A stretch of DNA of 29,007 bases from Candidatus Gastranaerophilales bacterium (GTDB taxonomy: Bacteria > Cyanobacteriota > Vampirovibrionia > Gastranaerophilales > Gastranaerophilaceae). Positions 15,416 to 23,627 of this stretch are shown in pieces. Both the position numbers and the translations under genes were made by a program. Location: the NCBI GenBank assembly GCA_947632315.1, contig CANROV010000003.1, positions 1 through 29,007 of the forward strand, in the 5' to 3' direction. Position 1 is the stretch's first letter. Each line of letters starts with the position of its first letter. The notes under the pieces are model-generated. The model made no database searches. It had not been told where the DNA came from and saw nothing but the letters and a program-made list of their open reading frames with translations.

Positions 15416-15589
15416 CGATTTTAAGCAAAATAAAATGCGACCTAAGCCGCATAAGTCAAGAAAGGAATGGTTAGACTATTAATTTATTTGTATTATTACA
15501 CAGAATTTTATACTACGCAAATTTATGAATATTTGTTAACATTTTGTAACATTATTATATTTAATTTAATATTATAAAAAGGTGAAAAA

Positions 15590-16420
15590 ATGAAAATAGG
15601 AATAGTATCTTTAGGATTAATAGGCGGATCTTTATTTAAATGTATAGTAAATTTAGGATATGAAGTTTATGCTGTAACACGAAATAAAGAAACTATAAAT
15701 CAGGCAAAAGAATTAACGGCAAATGTGTCAAATGATATAAATAATTTAAAGTGCTGTGATATTGTTTTTGTAGCGTCTCCAATAAGTAAGACGCTTGAAA
15801 TTTTAGATAAGCTGGAAGAGGTTTTATGTAAAGACACAATAGTTTTAGACTGTGCAAGCGTAAAAGAATTTGTAATGGAGAAGAAGCGCCCGTATAAATT
15901 TATAGGTTCGCACCCGATGGCAGGAACGGAATTTAACGGGTATAATTCATCGTTTAAAGAGCTTTTTCAAGGTGCTAAATGGATTTTAACTCCTTCTGAA
16001 GATATAAATGAAGCTGATATAAAAAAAGTAAGTGATATAATCAATCGGACAGGTGCCGATATAGTAGTAACAAATGCAAAGGAGCATGATATGGCGGCGG
16101 CATTAATAAGCCATATGCCGATGTTAATTTCTCAAGCCATATTTGAAACGGCACAGGATAATCAACTGGCATTATTAATGGCGTCATCGGGGTTTAGAGA
16201 TATGACTCGGCTTGCTATGTCTAATATCGTTATGGCTAATGATATGATGAATTTTAATAAAGCAAATATTGAAAAATGTTTAGAAATATTAAAAAATTCA
16301 GTTGATTTATTAAAAAGTTCTAAATATTTGGAAATTATAACCGATATAAAAAATAAGCGGTCGAACATGTATTCGGATGAAGGGAAAAATATAATAAAAC
16401 TGTTACATAAACAGGAATAG
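15590..16420 (+). CDS. tyrA: Prephenate/arogenate dehydrogenase
   Basis: 276-aa TyrA-family oxidoreductase that oxidatively decarboxylates prephenate or arogenate in tyrosine synthesis. The N-terminal Rossmann fold begins KIGIVSLGLIGGSL (2-15; the first Gly of the usual GxG pair is Ser), with an Arg after the second strand (VTRNK) that could favour NADP. VFVASPISKTLEIL, DCASVKEFV and the catalytic FIGSHPMAGTEFNGY block (about 103-117) are intact, as is the helical-domain HDMAAALISHMPMLIS. There is no chorismate mutase or ACT domain, so feedback regulation by tyrosine through ACT is not expected. AAAGGTG precedes the ATG. It is monocistronic with a terminator downstream. Substrate choice between prephenate and arogenate cannot be read from sequence. 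Confidence 0.9.
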   Translation: MKIGIVSLGLIGGSLFKCIVNLGYEVYAVTRNKETINQAKELTANVSNDINNLKCCDIVFVASPISKTLEILDKLEEVLCKDTIVLDCASVKEFVMEKKRPYKFIGSHPMAGTEFNGYNSSFKELFQGAKWILTPSEDINEADIKKVSDIINRTGADIVVTNAKEHDMAAALISHMPMLISQAIFETAQDNQLALLMASSGFRDMTRLAMSNIVMANDMMNFNKANIEKCLEILKNSVDLLKSSKYLEIITDIKNKRSNMYSDEGKNIIKLLHKQE

Positions 16421-16767
16421 GGTGTAGATAATAAGTGTAATTTTGTACAATAAAAAAACCGATTTATATCGGTTTCATTAATTTTTTATCAGAGAGAGGA
16501 ATCAGGGAAAGATTCACTTATTTAACACACAACACTTATTCTTATTATCCTCACAATTTTAAAATGCCACGAATCAAAAAAAAATATCGTGTATATTTTA
16601 CACTTTTAACATTTCGTTACAAAAGGTGTTAATATTTATGGTGTAAGTATTTAAAAAGTAATTAATAAACAATACCTGAATGTTTGAAATATAATGTCAC
16701 AAAAAGAAAAGTATAAAATTAAAAATAATGATTTGTGATATGATAAATATCAATAAGGGAAAATGTG
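16421..16767. other. 347-bp non-coding gap before the tmk-like pair
   Basis: Besides the tyrA terminator it holds several small inverted repeats: GAATC-AGGGAAA-GATTC near 16500, GTGTA-TATTT-TACAC near 16589-16603 followed by TTTT, and TGATAT-GATAA-ATATCA (16736-16752). The last overlaps an extended -10 box (TGA-TATGAT, 16736-16744), the likely promoter of the tmk-like genes. No reading frame with a ribosome site was found. A small RNA between 16480 and 16610 is possible but unsupported. Confidence 0.45.
16456..16475 (+). terminator. Probable terminator of tyrA
   Basis: AAACCGAT-TTAT-ATCGGTTT, an 8-bp perfect stem, followed by CATTAATTTTTTA. The T run is broken by four bases, so efficiency may be modest. 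Confidence 0.6.
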
Positions 16768-17451
16768 ATGAAAAAAAAGGACAGATTTAATCAGCCGCAT
16801 AATTTGCCGGGGACACTTGTATGTGTTGAAGGTATTGATGGTTCAGGAAAATCTACACAGCTGGTAATTTTAAGGGATTGGCTTAAATCTTTAAAGCAGG
16901 ATGTAATATTTACGGAATGGAATTCATCTGATTTAATTTCACAGACTACAAAATTAGCAAAAAAGAAAAATTTATTAAGTCCGAGGACATTTTCGCTTCT
17001 TCACGCCGTTGATTTTGCAGACAGGCTGGAACAGGTTATTATTCCTGCTTTAAAGGCAGGTTTTATAGTTCTGGCGGATAGATATGTTTATACGGCTTTT
17101 GCCCGTGATGTTGCAAGGGGAGTTGACCCTGATTGGGTCAGAAAGGTTTACGGATTCGCTGTCAGACCTGATTTAACTCTTTATTTCAGAGTAACGGAAG
17201 AAGTTTCTCTAGAAAGAATCTGCGCAAATCGTTCTCCTAAGTTTTATGAAGCGGGCATGGATTTAAAAATAAGTAATGACCCTTATGAAAGTTACAGAAT
17301 ATTTCAAAAAAGAGTTAACGATGAATATAAAAAAATGCTGAAAGAGTTTTCGATTGTTGAAATAGACGCAAATGAAAGTATACATAAAAAACAATTGTTT
17401 TTCAGAGAAGAAGTAAAGAAAGTTTTAGCTCAAAAAGGGATTGAATTATAG
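16768..17451 (+). CDS. Thymidylate kinase-like P-loop kinase, copy 1
   Basis: 227-aa nucleoside monophosphate kinase of the thymidylate kinase fold. The P-loop is GIDGSGKST (22-30). DFADRLEQVIIPALKAGF and LADRYVYTAFARD (102-114) match the DR(Y/x) region of dTMP kinase. The usual TREPGG motif after the P-loop, whose Arg contacts the substrate phosphate, is replaced by TEWNSS (49-54), and the LID region is atypical, so dTMP may not be the substrate. The start is the ATG at 16768 (AAGGG 8 nt upstream); a GTG one codon earlier is less likely. Its stop TAG abuts the ATG of a second, clearly paralogous copy. dTMP kinase activity is one possibility; another (deoxy)nucleotide or a paired enzyme is another. 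Confidence 0.8.
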   Translation: MKKKDRFNQPHNLPGTLVCVEGIDGSGKSTQLVILRDWLKSLKQDVIFTEWNSSDLISQTTKLAKKKNLLSPRTFSLLHAVDFADRLEQVIIPALKAGFIVLADRYVYTAFARDVARGVDPDWVRKVYGFAVRPDLTLYFRVTEEVSLERICANRSPKFYEAGMDLKISNDPYESYRIFQKRVNDEYKKMLKEFSIVEIDANESIHKKQLFFREEVKKVLAQKGIEL

Positions 17452-18120
17452 ATGGCGAAATATAAATCAAAACATGGATATGAAGGTTTATTAATAGTAA
17501 TAGAAGGCACTGACGGCTCAGGAAAATCAACACAGATAAGCAAATTAAAACGCTGGATAGAAGATCAGTCCTATGGAGCTATGGTTAGCGAATGGAAAAC
17601 ATCTAAATTCATAGCTGACGCAATAAATGACGCAAAAGAACGAAATTTATTAAATGCAACAACATTTAGTCTTTTATATGCTGCTGATTTTGCGGACAGG
17701 TTTGAGAACATTATTCTGCCTGCTTTAAAAGCAGGATTTGTTGTTATTTTAGACAGATACATATATACAGCTTATGCCAGAGATGTTGTAAGGGGTCATG
17801 ATATTAACTGGGTGAAGAATTTATATGAGTATGCGCCTGAACCTGATATGGTATTTTATTTAGATGTTCCTGTTGAAATTTTGCTTAAAAGAATTATTGG
17901 AACTACGGGGCTTGATTATTGGGAATCAGGAAGAGATATCGGGCTTAGCAGTGATTTTTATAAAAGTTTTCAAATTTATCAGAGTAAATGTCTTGATGAG
18001 TATCAAAAAATGATTAAAAAGTATAATTTTATTTCAATTGACGGTACATTAAGCGAAAAAGATATTCATAAAAAAATAGTATCTCATGTTAAGGATATAT
18101 TAGAAATTCCGAGTTGTTAA
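17452..18120 (+). CDS. Thymidylate kinase-like P-loop kinase, copy 2
   Basis: 222 aa, paralogous to the gene it abuts; long stretches align without gaps (LPALKAGF, DFADR, DRY-YTA-ARDV-RG), perhaps 40% identity by eye. P-loop GTDGSGKST (19-27), DRYIYTAYARDV (101-112). It shares the loss of the REPGG motif (here SEWKTS, 46-51) with copy 1, so the substitution predates the duplication. The two copies differ in the LID-like segment (copy 1 NRSPKFYEAGMDLKIS, copy 2 TTGLDYWESGRDIGLS), the region that closes over ATP. There are zero bases between the genes, so tight translational coupling and perhaps a heterodimer may be inferred. Its last codons carry the -35 box of the next gene's promoter. Confidence 0.8.
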   Translation: MAKYKSKHGYEGLLIVIEGTDGSGKSTQISKLKRWIEDQSYGAMVSEWKTSKFIADAINDAKERNLLNATTFSLLYAADFADRFENIILPALKAGFVVILDRYIYTAYARDVVRGHDINWVKNLYEYAPEPDMVFYLDVPVEILLKRIIGTTGLDYWESGRDIGLSSDFYKSFQIYQSKCLDEYQKMIKKYNFISIDGTLSEKDIHKKIVSHVKDILEIPSC

Positions 18121-18142
18121 ACTTTGAAAAATAGTTTATAAT
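18114..18142 (+). promoter_or_regulatory. Sigma-70 promoter of dciA, leaderless
   Basis: TTGTTA (-35, 18114-18119, inside the last codons of the preceding gene), a 17-bp spacer and a perfect TATAAT (18137-18142). The ATG at 18151 is 8 nt beyond the -10 box and has no ribosome site, so the leader is 0-2 nt. Confidence 0.7.
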
Positions 18143-18150
18143 TAACTATT

Positions 18151-18483
18151 ATGAATAAATTAAACAATTCAAGTTTTGAAATGATACAAGATATTATAAA
18201 AGATTTAGAATTAGAAAATTTAAAAGGGAATAGTGAAGTAAAAAGCGGTTTAGCTAACCTTTGGTCTGAAACAGTTGGTGATAAAATATCAAAATTTTCT
18301 AGATTTATTGATATTTTACCTAATAATTCACTTATAATTTCTTGTGCTGATTCTTATGTTTCAAATGAATTATATTACAATAAAGATAAAATTCTTGAAA
18401 TCATGAAAGAAAAATCTGAAAAACTGGGAATAAAGATAAATGATATTATTTTTAATTATAAAGATTGGAAAGAGAATACATAA
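18151..18483 (+). CDS. dciA: DciA-like (DUF721) replicative helicase operator
   Basis: 110-aa protein matching the compact DUF721/DciA pattern: LANLWSETVGDKISKFSRF (the W-x3-VG-x-I-x3-S core), a short strand with ILPNNSLIISCADSYVSNELYYN, then a helix and the closing strand INDIIFNYKDW. DciA is the ancestral loader/operator of the replicative helicase DnaB in bacteria lacking DnaC or DnaI. The recognition is by pattern rather than by an invariant catalytic motif, as the family is small and divergent. It has a good promoter and lacks a Shine-Dalgarno. Its stop codon overlaps the ATG of the prepilin fusion (TAATG), so the two are translationally coupled although their functions look unrelated. 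Confidence 0.7.
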   Translation: MNKLNNSSFEMIQDIIKDLELENLKGNSEVKSGLANLWSETVGDKISKFSRFIDILPNNSLIISCADSYVSNELYYNKDKILEIMKEKSEKLGIKINDIIFNYKDWKENT

Positions 18484-20738
18484 TGACAAGTAAAAGAAAA
18501 GGATTTTCATTAGCGGAATTATTGATTGCACTGTTAGTAATAAGTATTGTACTTGCGGCTGCAATTCCTACCGTATCAAAAAGAAATAATGATCGTGAAT
18601 CTGTATGGCATTGGGCAGGCTCAAATAATGCATATTTTGGTTTGGGTTCCGGTCAAAGTGCTTTAATAGGTATTAATTCTTTGCCTAAAATAGCAGAAGG
18701 CGATGAGGGCAATCTTAAGTTATTCTCATCAGCTTCGCATGTTGAAGGTTTATCTTTAGGCAGTGCCGATACTATGAGAATTTCTAATTACGGTGATAAA
18801 TTGGTGTTATTAAAACAATCTTTGGATGGTAATGTTAATACCAATATGATGAATTCTCACATATCCTTTTATAATCTGAAAAATGGAGATGTAGCAAGCC
18901 AAATAAGCTACGGCGGAAGGTTAGCATTGGATACTCATAATATTGCTTTAGGTATTGGTACTTTGCTTTCTTTAGCTGATTTAACAGACGGTGAGGACGG
19001 GTTTCAAGGCTATAATACCGCTTTAGGTCATTATGCTTTAAGCTCGGATAACAGCGGTCAATTTAATACTGCTATTGGTGAAAGGTCATTAAATAACGTT
19101 GTAAGTTCTGATTTTAATACTGCACTTGGTTTTGAATCAGGATTCTTGATAGGTATTGACAAGAATGAAACAGCTGATAATTCAGGAGGTAATACTGCTA
19201 TTGGTGCGCAAGCGTTAAGAAATACAAGAAATAGCAGATTTAATACTGCAGTCGGTACAAATGCTATGTTATCAGTTATAAATTCGATAAATTCCGTAGC
19301 TATAGGTGCCAATGCATTGGTAGGCGGGTCATATGACTATGCGAAAGATTCTCAACAAGACGCTAATACCGCTGTGGGGGCAAATGCTTTGGGTCATTCA
19401 CTCGGAAGCGGTAATACTGCATTAGGTGCCAGTGCTTGTAATGTTTTGGTCGGCGGTCATAATAATATTTGTATAGGTTATAATGCAGGTAACTATTTTG
19501 ACGGTAATTGGACTAAAGATTCAAGCGGTAATACAGTTTACAGCTATGATATGAGTAACGGTTTATTTATAACCAGTACAACAGGGGCTGATGATTCTGA
19601 TAAACATCCTTTAATATACGGAAGAACTCAAAAAGATACCACAAGTGCCGAAGCTGGTCGTGAAGTCGGAATTTTAGCGGATGTATTTAAAGTCGGCTCT
19701 CCTGATTACCCGGATTATTTTAAAATTGAAACAAAACCTGAAAGTGCAAAACAATATAATTATTATGATTTTTATACTTATAAGAACAGTGATGCAGAAT
19801 ATGATTCTTTGCGTATTTTCGGAAACGGGCAGAATAACGGGCTTGTTCATGAATCAAATGATAACGGCATTGTAAATATGAATGTAGTTTCACAAAATAC
19901 TAACCCACAGCTTAATATGTTGCTTAATGGGCAAAAAGTAATGAGTTTTGCTTTGGATACAGATGGCAAAACACCTGTATTAAAATTGCCAAGCACTTCC
20001 GGAATTAAGATTCCTAACAGTACAGGTAGTGGTTATATATTAATTTCAGGTGATGAAAGCGGTAAAATTTCTTGGGTTAAAGGTTCTGGAGAAGTAACAG
20101 CCTGGGTTTCTGCAAGTGATGCGTATTTTGAAAATATGAAAGGTGCAGGTTTTACATCAGAAGCGACTGGTCTTCTTTCAACGTTATTATTTGAACATCA
20201 GAGTAAAATTCAAGGCAACGAGGAAAGTATAGGTACTATAAATGAAGAAAAAATACCAGAATTGGAACGAAAAATTGAAAGTATAAATGCTTGTACTTGT
20301 TCTGCTTCTGACATAAGGTTAAAAGATATTATTTCGGACGCAAAAGAAGGCTTGAACGAAATACTTTCTTTACAGGTTAAAAAATATACTTATAAAAATG
20401 ATAAAGATAAAATTGAACATATCGGTGTTATAGCTCAGGATTTACAAAAAATATTTCCTAATTCTGTTTTTGAAGATAGTGACGGATATTTAAAAATTAA
20501 AACGGATGAAATTGTATTTTCTTTGGTTAATTCGGTTAAAGAAATATACGCTTTAATCCAAGATTTAACAGCAAAAATAGCAGGGCTTGATAAACGCATA
20601 GAAAATCTTGAAAAACAAAATGAACTTCTTATTAAACAAAATGAAGAAATTCAAAAACAAAATAAGCTTCTTCAAAAGCAAAATAAAGAGTTTGAAAAAC
20701 GATTCGATAAATTAGAAAAACGTTTATCTAAAATATAA
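18483..20738 (+). CDS. Prepilin-anchored YadA-head / S74 auto-chaperone fusion protein
   Basis: 751 aa. Residues 1-34 are a type IV prepilin/pseudopilin leader: short basic start, cleavage site KRKG-FSLAE (Gly7/Phe8, with Glu at mature +5), then a hydrophobic helix. Residues about 178-340 carry repeats of the NTA(L/I/V)G-x-x-AL type, the beta-roll repeat of YadA-like trimeric adhesin heads. After a beta-rich region (340-600), the C-terminal S74 domain starts at SDIRLKDI, with the Ser-Lys dyad of self-cleaving tail-spike chaperones at Ser609 and Lys614, followed by HIGVIAQDLQKIFPNSVF. The last 60 residues are a Gln/Lys/Glu coiled coil. The start is the ATG at 18483, overlapping the dciA stop, with GGAAAGAG upstream; an in-frame TTG at 18465 is less likely. 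Predicted to be exported by a type IV pilus/type II secretion-like machine, trimerised, then trimmed. A terminator follows. Confidence 0.85.
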   Translation: MTSKRKGFSLAELLIALLVISIVLAAAIPTVSKRNNDRESVWHWAGSNNAYFGLGSGQSALIGINSLPKIAEGDEGNLKLFSSASHVEGLSLGSADTMRISNYGDKLVLLKQSLDGNVNTNMMNSHISFYNLKNGDVASQISYGGRLALDTHNIALGIGTLLSLADLTDGEDGFQGYNTALGHYALSSDNSGQFNTAIGERSLNNVVSSDFNTALGFESGFLIGIDKNETADNSGGNTAIGAQALRNTRNSRFNTAVGTNAMLSVINSINSVAIGANALVGGSYDYAKDSQQDANTAVGANALGHSLGSGNTALGASACNVLVGGHNNICIGYNAGNYFDGNWTKDSSGNTVYSYDMSNGLFITSTTGADDSDKHPLIYGRTQKDTTSAEAGREVGILADVFKVGSPDYPDYFKIETKPESAKQYNYYDFYTYKNSDAEYDSLRIFGNGQNNGLVHESNDNGIVNMNVVSQNTNPQLNMLLNGQKVMSFALDTDGKTPVLKLPSTSGIKIPNSTGSGYILISGDESGKISWVKGSGEVTAWVSASDAYFENMKGAGFTSEATGLLSTLLFEHQSKIQGNEESIGTINEEKIPELERKIESINACTCSASDIRLKDIISDAKEGLNEILSLQVKKYTYKNDKDKIEHIGVIAQDLQKIFPNSVFEDSDGYLKIKTDEIVFSLVNSVKEIYALIQDLTAKIAGLDKRIENLEKQNELLIKQNEEIQKQNKLLQKQNKEFEKRFDKLEKRLSKI

Positions 20739-20757
20739 GATTCATAAACAATAAAAA

Positions 20758-20785
20758 AGAGGGAATTAAATTCCCTCTTCCTTTT
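20758..20785. terminator. Bidirectional terminator between convergent genes
   Basis: AGAGGGAAT-TAA-ATTCCCTCT, a 9-bp perfect stem. On the plus strand it is followed by TCCTTTTTTTATTTT, on the minus strand by TTTTTATTG. It serves the prepilin fusion and the ABC exporter. Confidence 0.85.
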
Positions 20786-20796
20786 TTTATTTTATG

Positions 20797-22620
20797 TTAA
20801 TTATCTTCTTCATCTTCAATTTTTATTCTTGATAGTTTAACTATTTCTTCAAAATCTTTATGACGTTCGGATAAATACTGGAATGAACCGACATCCACTA
20901 TTTCTCCGTCTTTAAGATAAACAATTCTGTCACAATATAGAAGTGTACTTAATCTGTGAGCAATTGCAATAATAGTTTTTGCACCTTTTATTTCTTTAAT
21001 GATTTCAGTAAGTTTATTTTCAATTTTAACATCAAGATTAGAAGTAGCTTCATCTAAAACAATTATTTCAGGATCTCTATACAAAGCTCTTGCAATACCG
21101 ATTCTTTGTTTTTGTCCGCCGGATAGACCTGAACCATCCTGCTTTAATTCAACTTCAATTCCGTTTTCCGTAGTTACAAGCTGATCAAACAATTGTGCTG
21201 TTTTTAATACATTCTCTACTTTTTCTTTGTCTATGTCTTTTCTTTCTATACCCCAAGCTACATTTGTATATATGTCTCCTTCAATTGTACATATCTTTTG
21301 AGGTACATATCCGACTATATTCCTGAATTCCGCTATATTATTTGTATTTAATATAGTATAATCAACTTCTATTGTTCCTTGGTAATCCAGTAAACCTAAC
21401 AAACAATCAATAAGAGTACTTTTTCCTGCTCCTGACAGTCCTACAATTCCTATAAATTCACCTTTATTGATTGTAAGATTTATATTATTTAAAACATTGT
21501 TCTTTTTGTTATATGAGTAGCTTAAATTGTTTATTTTAATCTTGTCGTAAAAATTCATTCTTGTTTTTATATCTTCTTTTTCAGGATATTCATATTGGGA
21601 ATATTCATCATAAACTTCAAAAAGCCTGTTCAAATGTTTTGTGTATAAATTTATATAATTTAAGTAAACTTGGTTTTTATATATTTGCGGAACAACACGG
21701 TATATTGTTATGGCAACTATACCAAAAGAAAGTAATACATTTGTGGGATTTTCTCCGAATTTAGCAAGTATACCCAAACATAATATAATCATTGTTAAAA
21801 TAAATATTATCTCTATAATATACTGCGGTATCATAGGAATTAAATTAATTTTTTCATTAAATGGTATTATTTTATTTGAAATATTGTTATAGTAATCATA
21901 AAAATATTTTTGACATCCTGCAATTTTTATGTCTTTAATACAAGCTAAAGTATTAATAACGGAAGAATACGGGCCATTTGTTAATTTGTAGCTTTTATCG
22001 GCTAATTTCATACCCCAATTTCTGAAAAATCCGCTTTGCAGCGTACCTGCTATTGAGAAAAACAGAATTGCTATCAGTGTAAATAACGGTAGTATACATA
22101 CTAATACGGCAAATATTAAAACTATTACTATTGTATTAGATATAAGCAGTATAACTTTAAATACAAAGAATTTAATAACATCATCAACATTTTTTGTAAT
22201 TTCATTAATTATATTGGTACTCCCGCGTTTTAAATCGGCTTCATAAGGGGAGTAAAGAAAAAATTTCATCATTTTTTCTTTTATTTCAAGCCCCCATTGG
22301 CTCATAATTTTATTTTGCCAGTATAAAATAGAAATACTGTAAATGTTTTTTATAATAATAGTTAATGTCATTAAAGCTCCGACAGCAATAATCATATTGA
22401 TAATGCCGTTAATATGAAAATTGTTATGCAAAAACATTGCAACAGAATTATTTACGACTCTTCCGGGATTTACCATTATCATAATAAACGGTAAAACGAC
22501 TACTATACTTAAAAATTCAAGCAAACTGCTCATAAATGCCATAAAAATCATGTATATTAATTTTATTTCATATCCCTTGCCAAAATATTTTAAAAATTTA
22601 AAAAATAAACCTAAAAACAT
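20797..22620 (-). CDS. ABC exporter (fused permease-ATPase), oligosaccharide-flippase type
   Basis: 607-aa half-transporter. Membrane segments lie at about 20-50, 72-100, 154-173, 175-195, 266-286 and 296-312. The nucleotide-binding domain follows: Walker A GLSGAGKST (394-402), Q-loop near VPQK (439-442), signature LSGGQ (499-503), Walker B IIVLDEAT (519-526) and His555 of the H-loop. The first helix (LEFLSIVVVLPFI) and the GSTNIINEITKNVDDV cytosolic loop are typical of PglK/WlaB-like flippases of lipid-linked glycans, found widely in surface-polysaccharide loci; MsbA-like lipid export is the alternative. All catalytic motifs are intact. GGTAGGG precedes the ATG. A HEAT-repeat gene lies 37 bp upstream on the same strand and is probably co-transcribed. 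Two GT2 genes elsewhere in the window fit the same theme but are not in this operon. Confidence 0.87.
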   Translation of the reverse strand: MFLGLFFKFLKYFGKGYEIKLIYMIFMAFMSSLLEFLSIVVVLPFIMIMVNPGRVVNNSVAMFLHNNFHINGIINMIIAVGALMTLTIIIKNIYSISILYWQNKIMSQWGLEIKEKMMKFFLYSPYEADLKRGSTNIINEITKNVDDVIKFFVFKVILLISNTIVIVLIFAVLVCILPLFTLIAILFFSIAGTLQSGFFRNWGMKLADKSYKLTNGPYSSVINTLACIKDIKIAGCQKYFYDYYNNISNKIIPFNEKINLIPMIPQYIIEIIFILTMIILCLGILAKFGENPTNVLLSFGIVAITIYRVVPQIYKNQVYLNYINLYTKHLNRLFEVYDEYSQYEYPEKEDIKTRMNFYDKIKINNLSYSYNKKNNVLNNINLTINKGEFIGIVGLSGAGKSTLIDCLLGLLDYQGTIEVDYTILNTNNIAEFRNIVGYVPQKICTIEGDIYTNVAWGIERKDIDKEKVENVLKTAQLFDQLVTTENGIEVELKQDGSGLSGGQKQRIGIARALYRDPEIIVLDEATSNLDVKIENKLTEIIKEIKGAKTIIAIAHRLSTLLYCDRIVYLKDGEIVDVGSFQYLSERHKDFEEIVKLSRIKIEDEEDN

Positions 22621-22657
22621 ATTCCCTACCTTTTTATGAAAAAATTATATCAAAAAA

Positions 22658-23350
22658 TTAAGAAGGACGAAAATATTTTAAAACATAAATATTTGAATCA
22701 TTTATTAATATTTCTTCTATATGTTTAATATTTAATTTAGCAACAAGTTTAGCGGTTTTTTCTCTTATTGTATAATCAATTGATTTTGCTGTTTCAAGCA
22801 GTATTTCATTTATTTCTTTAAACTGTTTTATATTATCTGATAATGAATACAGTGCTTCAAGATTCCAGTATAGATTAAAATTTTTTTTATTAATTTCATA
22901 AGAATGCTTTTTTGAATTTGATTCAATATCTAATGTGTTTTTTATATTATTGATAATTTCAGAGATGAGGTAATCTTTATTATTAGTGTATTTAATAACT
23001 TCAATAATATTTCTTGAAACAGAGGGGTTAATATCAGTTATTCCTTTAACAAAAGAATCAAGAATATATTTTGTCTGAAAGAATTTTCCGTATAAATCGT
23101 CAGAGATGAGATCAAGAATTTTTGATGATGCCGTTTCTCTTATTGGCCCTGATTTACCGGTTAAATTATTTACCAATATATTTGCTTCTTCTTGAGAGCA
23201 TATTTTATTAAGTTCGATTAAACATAATTGTTTTAGTATATCATCATCTTCGGAAAGTATTTTAATAATTTCATTATGAGAATATATATTATCACAATAT
23301 TCAATGGCTTTTTTCAGAGTTTTTATATTGTTTTCATACAAATTATTCAT
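22658..23350 (-). CDS. HEAT/armadillo-like repeat protein
   Basis: 230 aa, all-alpha, no membrane segment. Paired-helix repeats are visible: IKILSEDDDILKQLCLIELN, then LVNNLTGKSGPIRETASSKI, then FVKGITDINPSVSRNIIEVI, then LLETAKSIDYTIREKTAKLV. Each has the HEAT pattern of hydrophobic positions with an Asp/Pro turn and an Arg or Ser in the second helix. Such solenoids are generally protein-binding. The ATG at 23350 has no ribosome site, and a TATATT lies 7 nt upstream, a weaker case of the leaderless arrangement. It is upstream of, and same strand as, the ABC exporter, and divergent from the 55-aa gene. Specific function is not recognised. Confidence 0.72.
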   Translation of the reverse strand: MNNLYENNIKTLKKAIEYCDNIYSHNEIIKILSEDDDILKQLCLIELNKICSQEEANILVNNLTGKSGPIRETASSKILDLISDDLYGKFFQTKYILDSFVKGITDINPSVSRNIIEVIKYTNNKDYLISEIINNIKNTLDIESNSKKHSYEINKKNFNLYWNLEALYSLSDNIKQFKEINEILLETAKSIDYTIREKTAKLVAKLNIKHIEEILINDSNIYVLKYFRPS

Positions 23351-23433
23351 AGAAACAAATATAGCATAATTGGAGATTAAAAACTAACACACAAAGATTT
23401 AATATAAGTTTGTTAAGTGAGAGGTGATATTTT

Positions 23434-23601
23434 ATGAATGAAATTTTAAATTTTATGAAAGATATAATAACAGGAAGTGATAATGAAAAAACACCGATAG
23501 GACTTTGCGGGTTTGATTGTGAACAAGAAACAAAAGCTATTGAAGCTAAAAAGCCTAAAAAGAAATCTGAAATGCGTTTATCCGAATTAATGGATAGATA
23601 A
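23434..23601 (+). CDS. Hypothetical 55-aa protein
   Basis: Small protein with an amphipathic N-terminus (MNEILNFMKDIITG), a central GLCGFDCEQ with two cysteines four apart, and a basic stretch (KAKKPKKKS-like, about residues 35-46) before a final helix MRLSELMDR. No recognised family. A strong GAGAGGTGAT ribosome site is placed 5-9 nt before the ATG, which supports translation. It lies 26 bp before rqcP, whose -10 box overlaps the gap. The CxxxC pair could bind a metal or form a disulfide; that is speculation. Confidence 0.65.
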   Translation: MNEILNFMKDIITGSDNEKTPIGLCGFDCEQETKAIEAKKPKKKSEMRLSELMDR

Positions 23602-23612
23602 TTATAATTTAA

Positions 23613-23621
23613 TGATATAAT
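23613..23621 (+). promoter_or_regulatory. Extended -10 promoter of rqcP, leaderless
   Basis: TGA-TATAAT (extended -10, 23613-23621), a six-base discriminator and the ATG at 23628, which has no ribosome site. The expected transcript start is the A of the start codon. Confidence 0.6.
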
Positions 23622-23627
23622 TTATTT

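Noticed and set aside
15435..15452. Near-palindrome ATGCGACCTAAGCCGCAT
   Set aside because: Two mismatched pairs, no T run, and a proper terminator lies just upstream; could be a weak hairpin but no function is supported.
15463..15570. About 34-codon frame starting ATGGTTAGACTA before tyrA
   Set aside because: The AAAGGA directly abuts the ATG with no spacing, and the product is A/T-driven Tyr/Ile/Leu without features; probably chance.
16543..16555. TTATCCTCACAA, resembling a DnaA box
   Set aside because: Needs a two-base insertion relative to TTATCCACA and has no companion boxes nearby.
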